From an uncultured Synergistales bacterium (GTDB lineage: Bacteria > Synergistota > Synergistia > Synergistales > Aminobacteriaceae), in NCBI GenBank assembly GCA_905234075.1, contig CAJOGI010000002.1, positions 1 through 64,000 of the forward strand: a stretch of 64,000 bases of DNA. The letters run 5' to 3'. Below the pieces are notes generated by a model that was not told the origin of the DNA, searched no databases, and was given only the letters and a program-made list of their open reading frames with translations. Both the position numbers and the translations under genes were made by a program. Of the stretch, positions 16,453 through 25,839 are shown piece after piece (position 1 is the first letter of the stretch; each line of letters opens with the position of its first letter).

Positions 16453-17571
16453 ATGAAAAAATTTATCGCAACATTGCTCGCTTTCACAATGGTTTTCTCA
16501 ATGGCTCCGGCAGTTTTCGCAGCACCCATTAAGATCGGCATTTCGATTTGGAGTTCAACGGACACGCTCGGCAGTGAGTGCAAAAGAATGATTGACGCAG
16601 CTGCTAAGGCACTCGGCGTTGAGACACAGTGGGTTGACCAGGCTCATATTTCCGAGCAGGTTACGGCAAGCGCAGAGACGTTAGCTCTTGCTGACTGCGA
16701 CGGAATTATCATCTGCAACTCCGCAAGCGCGGAAATGGGCTCAGTAATTAAGACCTGCGACGAAAACGAAGTTTATGTTGCTCAGTTTTTCAGAGTTATT
16801 GACAAGGACGCTAACCCTGACGAATACGCACAGGCTCAGGCTTCAAAATATTATGTCGGAGCAGTTCACGAGTCAGAATTTGACAACGGCAAAAATCTTG
16901 TCTTAATCCTTGCAGGACAGAAGGGCTGCCGCAAAATCGGTCTCGAAGGCTGGGAACCCGGCGACGCTACATTCTTAGGACGCTGGGCAGGCTACAAAGC
17001 CGGCGTAGAGGCTTGGAACGCTGAACACCCCAATGACAAAGTCGTATTGCTTGACCCCCAGTACGGACGTACAACGACCGACACGGGACGCGCAACAGCA
17101 GAGGCAATTATCGACGCTAACCCCGACATCGATGCCCTTATCGTTGCAGGCGGCGGCGGTGATACCCTTCTCGGAGCAATCGCGGCAATCGAGGCAAAAG
17201 GACTTACAGGAAAAATCGCAGTCGTTTCTACAGACTTCCTTCCTGACCTTGACGCAAAATTAAAATCAGGAGCAATGGCGGCTGAGAGCGGCGGACATTA
17301 TGCAGACCCGTTCTTCGCGTTCTTAATGGTCTATAACACAATCAGAGGCAAATACGAGACCAGCACGACCAGCTTCCATGATATGGTCTTCCCGTATATG
17401 TACGTTGCTTCACCGGAAGATTACGAGAAATATTCACAGTACTTCACGGGCAACGCTCTTCCTTACACTGAAGAGGAAATCAAAGCACTTGCGGAGCTTT
17501 CATATGAAGACCTCGCGGCGGCTTGTGCAAAACTTTCGGTTGAAGACGTTGTCTCGCGCCACACTAAATAA
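16453..17571 (+). CDS. Sugar-binding protein of ABC importer 2
   Basis: A 372-residue type I periplasmic binding protein with a signal peptide (KKFIATLLAFTMVFSMAPAVFA). The mature start IKIGISIWSSTDTLGSECKR and the segments GRATAEAIIDANPDIDALIV and GGGGDTLLGAIAAIEAKG match CUT2 sugar-binding proteins. It is followed by permease, ATPase and permease genes, a complete second importer with a permease-ATPase-permease order. The ligand cannot be read from sequence; the adjoining transketolase and FGGY kinase suggest a pentose. A strong terminator at 17586-17634 may let this abundant protein be made in excess over the membrane parts. Confidence 0.85.
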   Translation: MKKFIATLLAFTMVFSMAPAVFAAPIKIGISIWSSTDTLGSECKRMIDAAAKALGVETQWVDQAHISEQVTASAETLALADCDGIIICNSASAEMGSVIKTCDENEVYVAQFFRVIDKDANPDEYAQAQASKYYVGAVHESEFDNGKNLVLILAGQKGCRKIGLEGWEPGDATFLGRWAGYKAGVEAWNAEHPNDKVVLLDPQYGRTTTDTGRATAEAIIDANPDIDALIVAGGGGDTLLGAIAAIEAKGLTGKIAVVSTDFLPDLDAKLKSGAMAAESGGHYADPFFAFLMVYNTIRGKYETSTTSFHDMVFPYMYVASPEDYEKYSQYFTGNALPYTEEEIKALAELSYEDLAAACAKLSVEDVVSRHTK

Positions 17572-17585
17572 GACAGTTATGAATC

Positions 17586-17634
17586 AGGAGTGAGGAGTGA
17601 GGGATTAAAAGCCTCGTTTGCTCCTCACTTTTTT
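17586..17634 (+). terminator. Heptamer-derived terminator after the binding-protein gene
   Basis: GTGAGGAG (17590-17597) pairs perfectly with CTCCTCAC (17621-17628), an inner GAGG pairs with CCTC, and six T follow. The 5' arm is a TAGGAGT-type repeat, so this is a clear case of the repeat acting as a Rho-independent terminator or attenuator inside an operon. Confidence 0.8.
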
Positions 17635-17661
17635 ATTTATAAAAAGGAACGTGATTTTTTC

Positions 17662-18600
17662 ATGCAAAATTTTAAGAACAGCCGCCTTTTTGGTTATTTT
17701 ATTTTAGGCGCGATGGTTTTATTTTTTTACGCTCTGTTCAAAGTTTTAAGCCCGACAAATTTCGGAAGCCCCGCAAATTTATATTCATACTTTCAGTCAT
17801 CAATAATTTATTCGGTCGGAGGCTGCGGACTTTATTTTATAGTCGTCATGGGATTGTTTGATTTTGCTGTCGGCTCCAATATAGTTTTGTCGTCAATTAT
17901 CGGAGTAATTTTATCCGAAAAATTCGGCTATCTTGGCTTCGTTGTCGGTTGTCTGGGCTGCGGAACTTTAATCGGAATTTTAATCGGCTTCCTTTACAAT
18001 AAATTAAACGTCCCGTCAATGATTGTTACGGTCGGATTAATGCTTGTCTTTGAAAGTTTAGCTGTCTTTGTTGCCGGAGGAGTTAAGCAGACGCTTGCCC
18101 CTGAATTAAGATTTTTTTCAGGCGCACCGGGAAATATAATTCTTGCGGCTCTGGCCTTTGCTTTAATGTGGTTCATTCTCAATTACACAAGAATTGGAAC
18201 TTACTGCAACGCTATAGGCTCAAACGAATTTACGGCCAAGAACATGGGCATTGACGTAAAAAAATATAAATTAATCGGCTTCGCTCTTCTTCATTTCTTT
18301 GTCGGAATTATGGCAATCTTAACAGTCTCATACGGAACAACGATGACGGCATTAACAGGAATGAGCACGATGAGCAGAAACTTCCAGCCTTTAATGGGAA
18401 CGTTCTTCGGCGTTGCTTTTAGAAAGTACGGAACACCCATAAGCGCGATAGTTATCGGCGAATTTATAATCGCTATAATTTTTAACGGATTTGTCGCACT
18501 CGGCGCACCCACGACTATTCAGAACGTTGTTACGGGTGCCGCGCTCTTGATAATAGTAACTCTTACGGCACGCGGGAAACGCGGTTCTGTTGTGAAATAA
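17662..18600 (+). CDS. ABC importer 2 permease (first)
   Basis: About 312 residues from the ATG at 17662 (MQNFKNSRLFGYFILGAMVL), which has AAAAAGGA 12 bases upstream; an in-frame ATG at 17590 lies inside the terminator and is rejected. Roughly eight to nine membrane helices. VMGLFDFAVGSNIVLSSIIG corresponds to the conserved GGIDLSVG region of RbsC-type permeases, but with F-D-F-A-V-G in place of I-D-L-S-V-G. It sits 15 bases before the ATPase gene. The permease is divergent from RbsC, so the ligand is unclear. Confidence 0.82.
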   Translation: MQNFKNSRLFGYFILGAMVLFFYALFKVLSPTNFGSPANLYSYFQSSIIYSVGGCGLYFIVVMGLFDFAVGSNIVLSSIIGVILSEKFGYLGFVVGCLGCGTLIGILIGFLYNKLNVPSMIVTVGLMLVFESLAVFVAGGVKQTLAPELRFFSGAPGNIILAALAFALMWFILNYTRIGTYCNAIGSNEFTAKNMGIDVKKYKLIGFALLHFFVGIMAILTVSYGTTMTALTGMSTMSRNFQPLMGTFFGVAFRKYGTPISAIVIGEFIIAIIFNGFVALGAPTTIQNVVTGAALLIIVTLTARGKRGSVVK

Positions 18601-18615
18601 GGCGGTGAAAAATTC

Positions 18616-20118
18616 ATGAGTAACGATAAAATTTTGCTGAAAGCTGAACACATTGATAAACGCTTCGGAATTACTCACGCCGTCAATGACGTTAGCATAA
18701 CTATAAATGCAGGAGAGACGAGAGCGTTAATCGGCGAGAACGGCTCAGGAAAAAGTACTTTCTGTCAAATGCTCTGCGGAATTTATTCAATCGGCGGAGG
18801 AACTTTCACTCTTGACGGTCAGGAAATGCACGTTAAAAATCAGGTCGAAGCGAACAAGCTCGGAGTGTCTATCATCGTTCAGGAAATGGGAACGTTATCG
18901 GGCTTGACTGTTGCCGAAAATATTTTCTTAGGCCATGAAGACCCGTTCATGCACTACGGAATTAAAGACACTCACGCAATGATTAAAGAGGGGCAGAGAC
19001 TTCTTGACGAGTACGGATTTAATAATATTCGCGCCGGTGCAATGATTGACAGCTACAATTTCGAGGACAGAAAATTAGTCGAAATCGTGAAAGCAACATA
19101 CATGAAGCCGAAAATTTTAATCGTTGACGAGACGACAACGGCTCTTTCTCAAAACGGAAGGCTTGAGCTTTATAAAATTATGGACGCTGTGAGAGCTGAC
19201 GGACGAAGCGTAATTTTCATCAGCCACGATTTACGCGAAATTCTTGAACATTGCGACACAATCTCAATTTTAAGAGACGGCGAGTATATCGACACCGTAA
19301 ACTCAAAAGATGTCAATGAGGACGATTTGAAACGCTTAATGGTCGGACGCGAGATAGGCTCGGCTTACTACAGAACCGACTACGGAAAGCCAATAAGCGA
19401 TGAAGTTGTTTTGAGCGTGAAAAATGTCAGCGTTTACGGTCAGATCGAGGACGTTAATTTTGATCTTCATAGGGGCGAAATTTTAGGCTTCGGCGGTCTT
19501 TCTGAATGCGGAATGCACGAAATCGGCAAGGCCATTTTCGGCGCGTCATGGGGCAGAAAAGGGACAGTAACTCTTGCTGACGGCACGAATATTGACGACA
19601 TTCCAAGCGCAATAAAACATTCAATCGCTTATGCCTCAAAGGACAGGGACAACGAGTCAATAATTTTGAATGAAAGCATCAGAAATAACGTAGTTCTTCC
19701 GTCGCTTGATGATTTAGCGGAGAAACATATTCTGAAATCAGGCAAGTTAAATAAATTTGCTCAGGAATACGCGGACAAAATGCAGACAAAAATGCAGAGT
19801 ATTCATCAATTTATTTCTGACTTGTCCGGCGGTAATAAACAAAAAGTAGTCTTGGCCCGCTGGCTTGGCAAGGGAAGCGATATTCTTGTTCTCGACTCAC
19901 CGACACGCGGAATTGACGTTAAAGTCAAGCAGGCTATTTATGCTTTGATGTCAGAATTAACTGCGCAGGGAAAATCAATCATCATGATTTCTGAAGAAAT
20001 TCCTGAATTATTGGGAATGTCCGACAGAATTTTTATCATGAAGGACGGAAAAATTAACGGCACTTTCAATCGCTCTGAAACTTTGAGCGAGGAAGATTTG
20101 ATAGCAAAAATGGTATAG
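18616..20118 (+). CDS. ABC importer 2 ATPase (two-domain, RbsA-like)
   Basis: A 500-residue double ATPase. The first domain has Walker A GENGSGKST (about 40-48) and, in place of the usual DEPTSSL, IVDETTTALSQNG; the second domain has LSGGNKQK followed by ILVLDSPTRGIDVKV. The first-domain D-loop change (DET-TTAL) and the DSPT in the second are sequence variations seen in some CUT2 ATPases. It energises the flanking permeases. The GGCGGTGAAA ribosome site lies between it and the upstream permease. Confidence 0.87.
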   Translation: MSNDKILLKAEHIDKRFGITHAVNDVSITINAGETRALIGENGSGKSTFCQMLCGIYSIGGGTFTLDGQEMHVKNQVEANKLGVSIIVQEMGTLSGLTVAENIFLGHEDPFMHYGIKDTHAMIKEGQRLLDEYGFNNIRAGAMIDSYNFEDRKLVEIVKATYMKPKILIVDETTTALSQNGRLELYKIMDAVRADGRSVIFISHDLREILEHCDTISILRDGEYIDTVNSKDVNEDDLKRLMVGREIGSAYYRTDYGKPISDEVVLSVKNVSVYGQIEDVNFDLHRGEILGFGGLSECGMHEIGKAIFGASWGRKGTVTLADGTNIDDIPSAIKHSIAYASKDRDNESIILNESIRNNVVLPSLDDLAEKHILKSGKLNKFAQEYADKMQTKMQSIHQFISDLSGGNKQKVVLARWLGKGSDILVLDSPTRGIDVKVKQAIYALMSELTAQGKSIIMISEEIPELLGMSDRIFIMKDGKINGTFNRSETLSEEDLIAKMV

Positions 20119-20133
20119 GCGGGTGAAAATATA

Positions 20134-21096
20134 ATGGCACACAGAGATAAAGAACCGTCAAAACTTTCATTATTCCTGAACAGCGATTTATTCAAAGGGC
20201 TTCTGCCTTTTATCGGGCTTGTTGTAATTCTCGTAGTCATGTATTATTTGACGAACGGCAGAATATTTCAGCCTAAGCGTTTAAGGTTGTTATTGTCGCA
20301 GGTTTATTACCCGATGATAGTTGCAACGGGCGTATTTTTTATAATGACGTTAGGCTCGATTGACTTCACCGAAGGCTCAACGCTCGGAGTTGCTTCAATC
20401 GTTATTTCGATGCTTTCTTTTTATAACATTCCCCTTGCGATTATCGGAGGAATTTTAACGGGCGCGGCTATTGGAGCTATAAACGGCTTCTTTCACGTTA
20501 AATTTAAGTTACAAAGTTTCATAGTTACAATCTGTACAATGTATTTATTTCGCGGTGTCTGCGCGTACATGACGACAGAGACAGCAATTCCGGCAAGCGC
20601 GGCTATTAAAGCACTTGACAGCGACGCACTGAAAATTTCAATAACGGTTGCGGTTTTACTTGTTGCTTTCTTTTTATTCAAGTTCACGAGAATTGGCAAT
20701 GATGTCAAAGCTGTAGGCTCAGGCGAAACTGCAGCAGTATTTTCGGGCGTAAAAACCGACAAGGTAAAATTTTTGACGTTCGTTGTTGCAGGAGCATTAA
20801 CAGGTTTGGCGGCGTTCGTGAACGTTATCAAAGTCGGTTCGATCACGGCGACGGCAGGAAATCAGCTTGAGACGCAAATTTTAATTTCGCTCGTTCTCGG
20901 CGGACTTCCCATAACGGGCGGAGCGAAAGTCAGATTTTCAAATATCATTGTCGGAACTTCAATGTATACGGTTCTTAATAACGGGCTTGTCATGCTTGGC
21001 TTTGAGTCGGCTACACAGCAGTTAATAAAGGGAATTGTATTCTTAATTTTTGTTGCTCTTACGATTGACCGCAAGGCACTGAAAGTAATTAAATAA
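20134..21096 (+). CDS. ABC importer 2 permease (second)
   Basis: A 320-residue permease with about eight to ten membrane helices; the family motif appears as IMTLGSIDFTEGSTLGVASI (about 69-88) and VLGGLPITGGAKVRFSNIIV near residue 255. Like its partner at 17662 it diverges from the canonical GGIDLSVG sequence, suggesting the pair evolved together as a heteromeric channel. It ends 29 bases before the transketolase start, placing import and pentose metabolism in one transcription unit. Confidence 0.83.
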   Translation: MAHRDKEPSKLSLFLNSDLFKGLLPFIGLVVILVVMYYLTNGRIFQPKRLRLLLSQVYYPMIVATGVFFIMTLGSIDFTEGSTLGVASIVISMLSFYNIPLAIIGGILTGAAIGAINGFFHVKFKLQSFIVTICTMYLFRGVCAYMTTETAIPASAAIKALDSDALKISITVAVLLVAFFLFKFTRIGNDVKAVGSGETAAVFSGVKTDKVKFLTFVVAGALTGLAAFVNVIKVGSITATAGNQLETQILISLVLGGLPITGGAKVRFSNIIVGTSMYTVLNNGLVMLGFESATQQLIKGIVFLIFVALTIDRKALKVIK

Positions 21097-21125
21097 TAAA
21101 AATTTTATTAAGAGGTGATTTTTTT

Positions 21126-23048
21126 ATGTCTTTACCAGTTCTCAATAATTTTCCTGTTGAACATCTTAACGATGAGCAATTATCTTCATTAGCAGCAGCA
21201 GCAAAACGCGCACGTGTTGCCGCCCTCACAATGGTAACGGCAGCAAAAAGCGGACACCCCGCCGGAGCTTTCTCAAGCATGGAAATGTTCATGAGCGTAT
21301 TCGGAGTAGCTAACTTAACGCCGAAAAACTGCGACTCTTTGGACAGAGATTTTGTTGTCGTCTCTCACGGCCACACTTCGGCAGGAGTTTACGCGGCTTT
21401 GTCCGAGTGGGGCTTTGTTGACCGCGAAGAAGCAATGGCGCATTTCAGAAATTGCGGAAGTGCTTTTCAGGGACATGTAACCCGTGAAGTACCGGGAATT
21501 GACTGGGGCACGGGAAATTTAGGTCAAGGACTTTCCGCAGGCGTGGGCTTTGCTATTGCACAGAGAGCCAACGGACGCAAGGGAAGAGTTTACGTCTTAA
21601 TGGGCGACGGCGGTCAGACAAAAGGACAGATAGCCGAAGCAAGACGCATTGCCTTCAAAGAAAAATTAACGAACGTTGTCGCGCTCGTTGACTGGAACAA
21701 TATTCAGATTTCCGGCGACAGAAGAAAAGTTATGCCCTGCGACCTTCCTGCTTTATGGGCTGCTGACGGCTGGGAAGTCGTAGAGTGCGACGGTCATTCG
21801 TTCCCAAAACTTTATGACGCTCTCAAAAATGCCGGCAAAAACGGAAAGCCGACTGTCCTTTTATGCCACACGATAATCGGCAAAGACGGTCTCGGAATGG
21901 AAGATATTCCGGACTATCACGGAAAACCGCCTGCACGCGAAATGTATGACGAGATAGTCAAGCATTTAGGAGACAGCCCCGAAGTACTCGACAAGGCTCT
22001 TGCAAGACGCAAGACACCGCCGGTTTATAAAGGCCGCAAGGTTGATTTTCCGCCTGCTCCTTCGATTGAGACGGGCAAGCCTTTTGACTATGAGGGCGTG
22101 AAAGTTTCAGACAACAGAGGAGCATTCGGAAAGGCTCTCGCTGATGTCGGCAAATTGAATTACGGCAAGGCTGACAAAACTCCGATTATCGTTTTCGACT
22201 GCGATTTAATGCCTTCAGTTATGACTAAAGGATTTAAGGAAAACTGCCCGGATAATTTCATTCAGTGCGGCATTCAGGAACACTGCGTAGCTACAATGTC
22301 AGGCACGGCAAGCATCGCAGGAGTCGTCCCGGTCTGGGCTGAGTTCGGCGTTTTCGGAATTGATGAGGTTTTCAATCAGCAGAGACTTAACGACATTAAC
22401 CACGCCGGAAATAAAACAGTATTAACTCACGTCGGACTTGATGTCGGTGAAGACGGCAAGACCCACCAGTGCATTGACTACGTCGGACTTATGCGCAACA
22501 TGTTCGGCTGGAAGCTCGTTGTACCCGTTGATCCTAACCAGACTGACAGAGCAACGCGCTGGATGTTGAAAACTTCGGGCGATATCTGCCTCGCTGTCGG
22601 ACGCAGCAAAGTTGACGGCCTCAAAGAATTTACAGGCGATTACGAATTTGAATACGGCAAGGCTGTAAAACTTCGTTCGGGCAAAGACGGTTCAATCTTC
22701 GCGCTTGGCTACATGGCTCAAATAGCTTTGAAGGCCGCTGAAATTCTTGCAAAAGAAAATAATCTCGAAGTCAGCGTCTACGCTGTGTCAAGTCCTCTTG
22801 CGCCGGACATGGAAGCGTTGAAAGAAGCCGCAAAATCCGGGCCGATTATCACGGTTGAAGATCATCATGTTGACACGGGCATGGGCTCAATAATGATTAT
22901 CGAGGCCGCACGCGCAGGAATTGCACTGCCCAAAATTAAAACTCTCGGCGTAGATCACTACGGAGCTTCAGGAACTTCCGACGCTGTAAGAGTCGAAATG
23001 GGTATCTCCGCTGAAGGTATCGCCGCAGGATTTTTGAAAGCGAGATAA
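21126..23048 (+). CDS. tkt: Transketolase
   Basis: A 640-residue thiamine-diphosphate enzyme that moves two-carbon units between xylulose 5-phosphate and aldoses. SGHPAGAFSSMEM (about 40-52), HGHTSAGVYAAL, the cofactor motif GDGGQTKGQIAEA and HCVATMSGTASIAGVVPV are visible. Both halves that some Firmicutes encode separately are fused here. AAGAGGTGA precedes the ATG. It consumes the xylulose 5-phosphate made by AraD and works with the transaldolase at 24739 to return carbon to glycolysis. Confidence 0.9.
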   Translation: MSLPVLNNFPVEHLNDEQLSSLAAAAKRARVAALTMVTAAKSGHPAGAFSSMEMFMSVFGVANLTPKNCDSLDRDFVVVSHGHTSAGVYAALSEWGFVDREEAMAHFRNCGSAFQGHVTREVPGIDWGTGNLGQGLSAGVGFAIAQRANGRKGRVYVLMGDGGQTKGQIAEARRIAFKEKLTNVVALVDWNNIQISGDRRKVMPCDLPALWAADGWEVVECDGHSFPKLYDALKNAGKNGKPTVLLCHTIIGKDGLGMEDIPDYHGKPPAREMYDEIVKHLGDSPEVLDKALARRKTPPVYKGRKVDFPPAPSIETGKPFDYEGVKVSDNRGAFGKALADVGKLNYGKADKTPIIVFDCDLMPSVMTKGFKENCPDNFIQCGIQEHCVATMSGTASIAGVVPVWAEFGVFGIDEVFNQQRLNDINHAGNKTVLTHVGLDVGEDGKTHQCIDYVGLMRNMFGWKLVVPVDPNQTDRATRWMLKTSGDICLAVGRSKVDGLKEFTGDYEFEYGKAVKLRSGKDGSIFALGYMAQIALKAAEILAKENNLEVSVYAVSSPLAPDMEALKEAAKSGPIITVEDHHVDTGMGSIMIIEAARAGIALPKIKTLGVDHYGASGTSDAVRVEMGISAEGIAAGFLKAR

Positions 23049-23056
23049 AAATTATT

Positions 23057-24652
23057 ATGGAAGCAAAAAATTTAATCGCTCAGGGAAAAACTGCTCTCGG
23101 CATTGAATTTGGCTCTACACGTATCAAAGGCGTTCTCGTTGATTTTGACGGGAACGTCTTGGCCTCCGGCTGGCACGAATGGGAAAATTCTTTAATTAAC
23201 GGCGTATGGACATATTCTCTTGAAGAAGTTGACGCAGGTTTACGCGCTTGTTATTCGGCTCTGCGCTCTGACATAGAGAAAAAATACGGCGTAACTCCAA
23301 AAACTTTCGGGGCTATCGGAATCAGCGCAATGATGCACGGCTATATAGCTGTCGATAAAGACGGAAAACAGCTCGCACCCTTTCAGACTTGGCGCAACAC
23401 GAACACGGGCCCGGCCGCTGATACTTTAACTGAACTTTTTAATTTTAACATTCCCCTGCGCTGGTCAGTCGCTCATCTTTATCAGAGAATACTCGACAAA
23501 GAAGAACACGTTAAAAATATCGCGTCGGTCTTTACCCTCGCGGCTTATATGCACTGGAAATTAACGGGCGAGAAAGTTATCGGCATCGGCGACGCGGCAG
23601 GAATGTTCCCGATTGATTCAGATAAACTCGATTATGACGGGGGCATGGAAGAAAAATTTAATGCTCTTCTGAAAAAATCAGGGCTTAATTTTACATTGCG
23701 CGAAGTTTTCCCGAAGGTTCTCGTGGCTGGAGACAACGCCGGATTTTTGACGAAAGAGGGCGCAAAACTTCTCGACGAGTCTGGAAATCTTGAAGCCGGC
23801 GTTCCCATGTGTCCTCCCGAAGGCGATGCAGGAACGGGAATGACCGCAACAAATTCAGTAGCTCCGCGCACGGGTAATTTATCGGCAGGCACAAGCACGT
23901 TCGCTATGATTGTTCTTGAAAAACAGCTCAAGAAACTTCACAGAGAAATTGACATGGTAACAACTCCGACGGGATTCCCATGCGCAATGGCTCACGCGAA
24001 TAACGGAACTTCGGACTTAAACGCATGGGTCGGAATTTTCAAAGAGTTCTGCGACTTAATGAACATTAAAGCCGACATGGGCGAATTGTTCGGAAAACTT
24101 TACACTCACGCAATGACGGGCGACCCGGACTGCGGAGGCTTGCTGGCTTACGGCTATTACTCAGGCGAAAATATTACTTTCATTAACGAAGGCAGGCCGT
24201 TATTCGTCAGAAAACCCGACAGCGCGTTCAATCTTGCGAATTTTATAAGAGTTAATCTTTATACTTCGCTTGGAGCAGTGAAGCTCGGCATGGATATTTT
24301 GTTAAAGGACGAGGGCGTTAAACTTGACCGCATTATGGGACACGGAGGACTTTTCAAAACTCCGTTAGTCATGCAGAAATTTTTAGCGGCGGCCGTAAAT
24401 ACTTCCGTCTCCGTAATGTCTACAGCGTCCGAAGGCGGAGCGTGGGGAATTGCTTTGCTTGCGGCGTATCTGGCTGACGGCAAAAAGGACGGCAAACTCG
24501 AAGACTATCTAAATAACAGAATATTCAAGTCCCTTGCCGGCGAAGCTGTTGAGCCTGACCCGGAAGAAGTAAAAGGCTTTGAAAAATTTACGGAGCTTTA
24601 CGTTAAAGGGCTTGAGATTGAAAAAGCCGCAATTAAAGCAGTTAGGAGTTAG
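23057..24652 (+). CDS. FGGY-family carbohydrate kinase (probable ribulokinase)
   Basis: A 531-residue sugar kinase. ALGIEFGSTRIKGVLVDFDG at the N-terminus is the phosphate-binding loop, GISAMMHGYIAVDKDG and GDAGTGMTATNSV are core motifs, and GHGGLFKTPLVMQKFLAAA near residue 440 is the FGGY signature region. It starts eight bases after the transketolase. In a locus with AraA and AraD but no classical AraB, it is the only candidate to phosphorylate L-ribulose, although xylulose cannot be excluded. Its last three codons and stop (GTT AGG AGT TAG) are formed by the TAGGAGT repeat, so the C-terminal VRS is repeat-derived. Confidence 0.85.
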   Translation: MEAKNLIAQGKTALGIEFGSTRIKGVLVDFDGNVLASGWHEWENSLINGVWTYSLEEVDAGLRACYSALRSDIEKKYGVTPKTFGAIGISAMMHGYIAVDKDGKQLAPFQTWRNTNTGPAADTLTELFNFNIPLRWSVAHLYQRILDKEEHVKNIASVFTLAAYMHWKLTGEKVIGIGDAAGMFPIDSDKLDYDGGMEEKFNALLKKSGLNFTLREVFPKVLVAGDNAGFLTKEGAKLLDESGNLEAGVPMCPPEGDAGTGMTATNSVAPRTGNLSAGTSTFAMIVLEKQLKKLHREIDMVTTPTGFPCAMAHANNGTSDLNAWVGIFKEFCDLMNIKADMGELFGKLYTHAMTGDPDCGGLLAYGYYSGENITFINEGRPLFVRKPDSAFNLANFIRVNLYTSLGAVKLGMDILLKDEGVKLDRIMGHGGLFKTPLVMQKFLAAAVNTSVSVMSTASEGGAWGIALLAAYLADGKKDGKLEDYLNNRIFKSLAGEAVEPDPEEVKGFEKFTELYVKGLEIEKAAIKAVRS

Positions 24653-24693
24653 GAATTAGGAGGTAGGAGGTTATATTTTTCACTCCTAGCCTC
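24641..24693 (+). repeat. Heptamer array at the kinase 3' end
   Basis: GTTAGGAGT TAGGAAT TAGGAGG TAGGAGG starts inside the kinase coding sequence, supplies its stop codon and is followed by the opposing CACTCCTAGCCTCT, giving a possible stem. Confidence 0.75.
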
Positions 24694-24738
24694 TTATAAT
24701 GAAAAAATTAAAAATAAAAAAAGGAGAAAAAAATTTTC

Positions 24739-25776
24739 ATGAGAACATCAATTCACGAAGCGTTTGACTTAGGACAAAGCATTTGGCTCGATTACATAAG
24801 CCGCGATTTAATTGCTTCGGGCGGCCTCAAGGCATGGATCGACAAGGGCGTAGTCGGAGTAACGACAAACCCGTCAATTTTTGAAAATGCCATCGCTAAA
24901 ACTTCTGACTACGACGCGGAGATTAGCGCAATGGCAAAGGCAGGAAAGAGCAGCGCGGAAATTTATGAGGCTCTTACTCTTGGCGAGGTCGGAGCAGCGG
25001 CTGATATTCTTCGCCCGGTTTATGACAAGACCAACGGAAAAGACGGCTATGTAAGTCTTGAGGTCAACCCTCTCATAGCGTCCGACAGAGACACGACAAT
25101 TTCGGAGGCCAAGAGATTATTTGCCCTTCTCAACCGTCCGAACGTAATGATTAAAATTCCGGCAACCCCCGAAGGCGTTTCAGCTCTCGAAGAGTGCATA
25201 GCCTCAAGCGTAAATGTAAACTCAACGCTGATTTTCTCTCACGAACAGTACGAGAACGTAGCGAAGGCATATTTAGCAGGCGTTAAACGCGGAGGAAAGG
25301 CCGCTTCTGTCGCTTCTGTCTTTGTCAGCAGAGTTGACGGCGCGGTCGATAAACTTTTGGCAGAGAAAGGCGAGACTTCTCTTTGCGGAAAAATTGCAAT
25401 CGACGGGATCAAAATTATTTACGGCACTTTCAAAAAACTCTTTGCCGGCTGCAACGCTAAACAGCGTCCTTTATGGGCAAGCACAGGCACAAAAAATCCG
25501 GCTTACTCCGACGTTGTATATGTCGAAAAAATTATCGGGCCTGACACGGTGAACACGGTGCCGCCTGCAACCCTTGAGGCGTTCGTCAATCACGGAAAAG
25601 CCGCGCTCACTCTCGAAAAAGATGTCGCAGAAGCTGAAGCCGAGCTGAAAAAATTAAAAGAGATCGGCATTGATATTAACGCCGTGAACGCGAAACTCCT
25701 TGAGGCAGGACTGATTCAGTTTAATAAATCGTTCGAGTCTTTGATGTCGGCAATCGAGAGCAAAGCAAAGAAATAA
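24739..25776 (+). CDS. tal: Transaldolase
   Basis: A 345-residue aldolase-fold enzyme transferring dihydroxyacetone units in the non-oxidative pentose phosphate pathway. Signatures are GVVGVTTNPSIFENAI (about 37-52), EVNPLIASDRDTTISEAKRL, and the Schiff-base lysine in PNVMIKIPATPEG, followed by VNVNSTLIFSHEQY and RPLWASTGTKNPAYSDVVYV. The length and the last segment match the Tal/Pgi-type longer subfamily. AAGGAG precedes an A/T tract and the ATG. It closes the arabinose-to-glycolysis route with the transketolase. Confidence 0.92.
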   Translation: MRTSIHEAFDLGQSIWLDYISRDLIASGGLKAWIDKGVVGVTTNPSIFENAIAKTSDYDAEISAMAKAGKSSAEIYEALTLGEVGAAADILRPVYDKTNGKDGYVSLEVNPLIASDRDTTISEAKRLFALLNRPNVMIKIPATPEGVSALEECIASSVNVNSTLIFSHEQYENVAKAYLAGVKRGGKAASVASVFVSRVDGAVDKLLAEKGETSLCGKIAIDGIKIIYGTFKKLFAGCNAKQRPLWASTGTKNPAYSDVVYVEKIIGPDTVNTVPPATLEAFVNHGKAALTLEKDVAEAEAELKKLKEIGIDINAVNAKLLEAGLIQFNKSFESLMSAIESKAKK

Positions 25777-25779
25777 AAA

Positions 25780-25838
25780 ATTAGGAGCTAAGAAGTTTTT
25801 TTTACCTCCTAACTCCTAATTCCTAACTTCTGCCTAAT
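25780..25838. repeat. Heptamer arrays in inverted arrangement
   Basis: TTAGGAGCTAAGAAG is followed, after a T run, by CCTCCTAACTCCTAATTCC on the same strand. The two can pair, giving a terminator-like structure between the convergent transaldolase and pgsA genes. Confidence 0.65.
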
Positions 25839-25839
25839 T

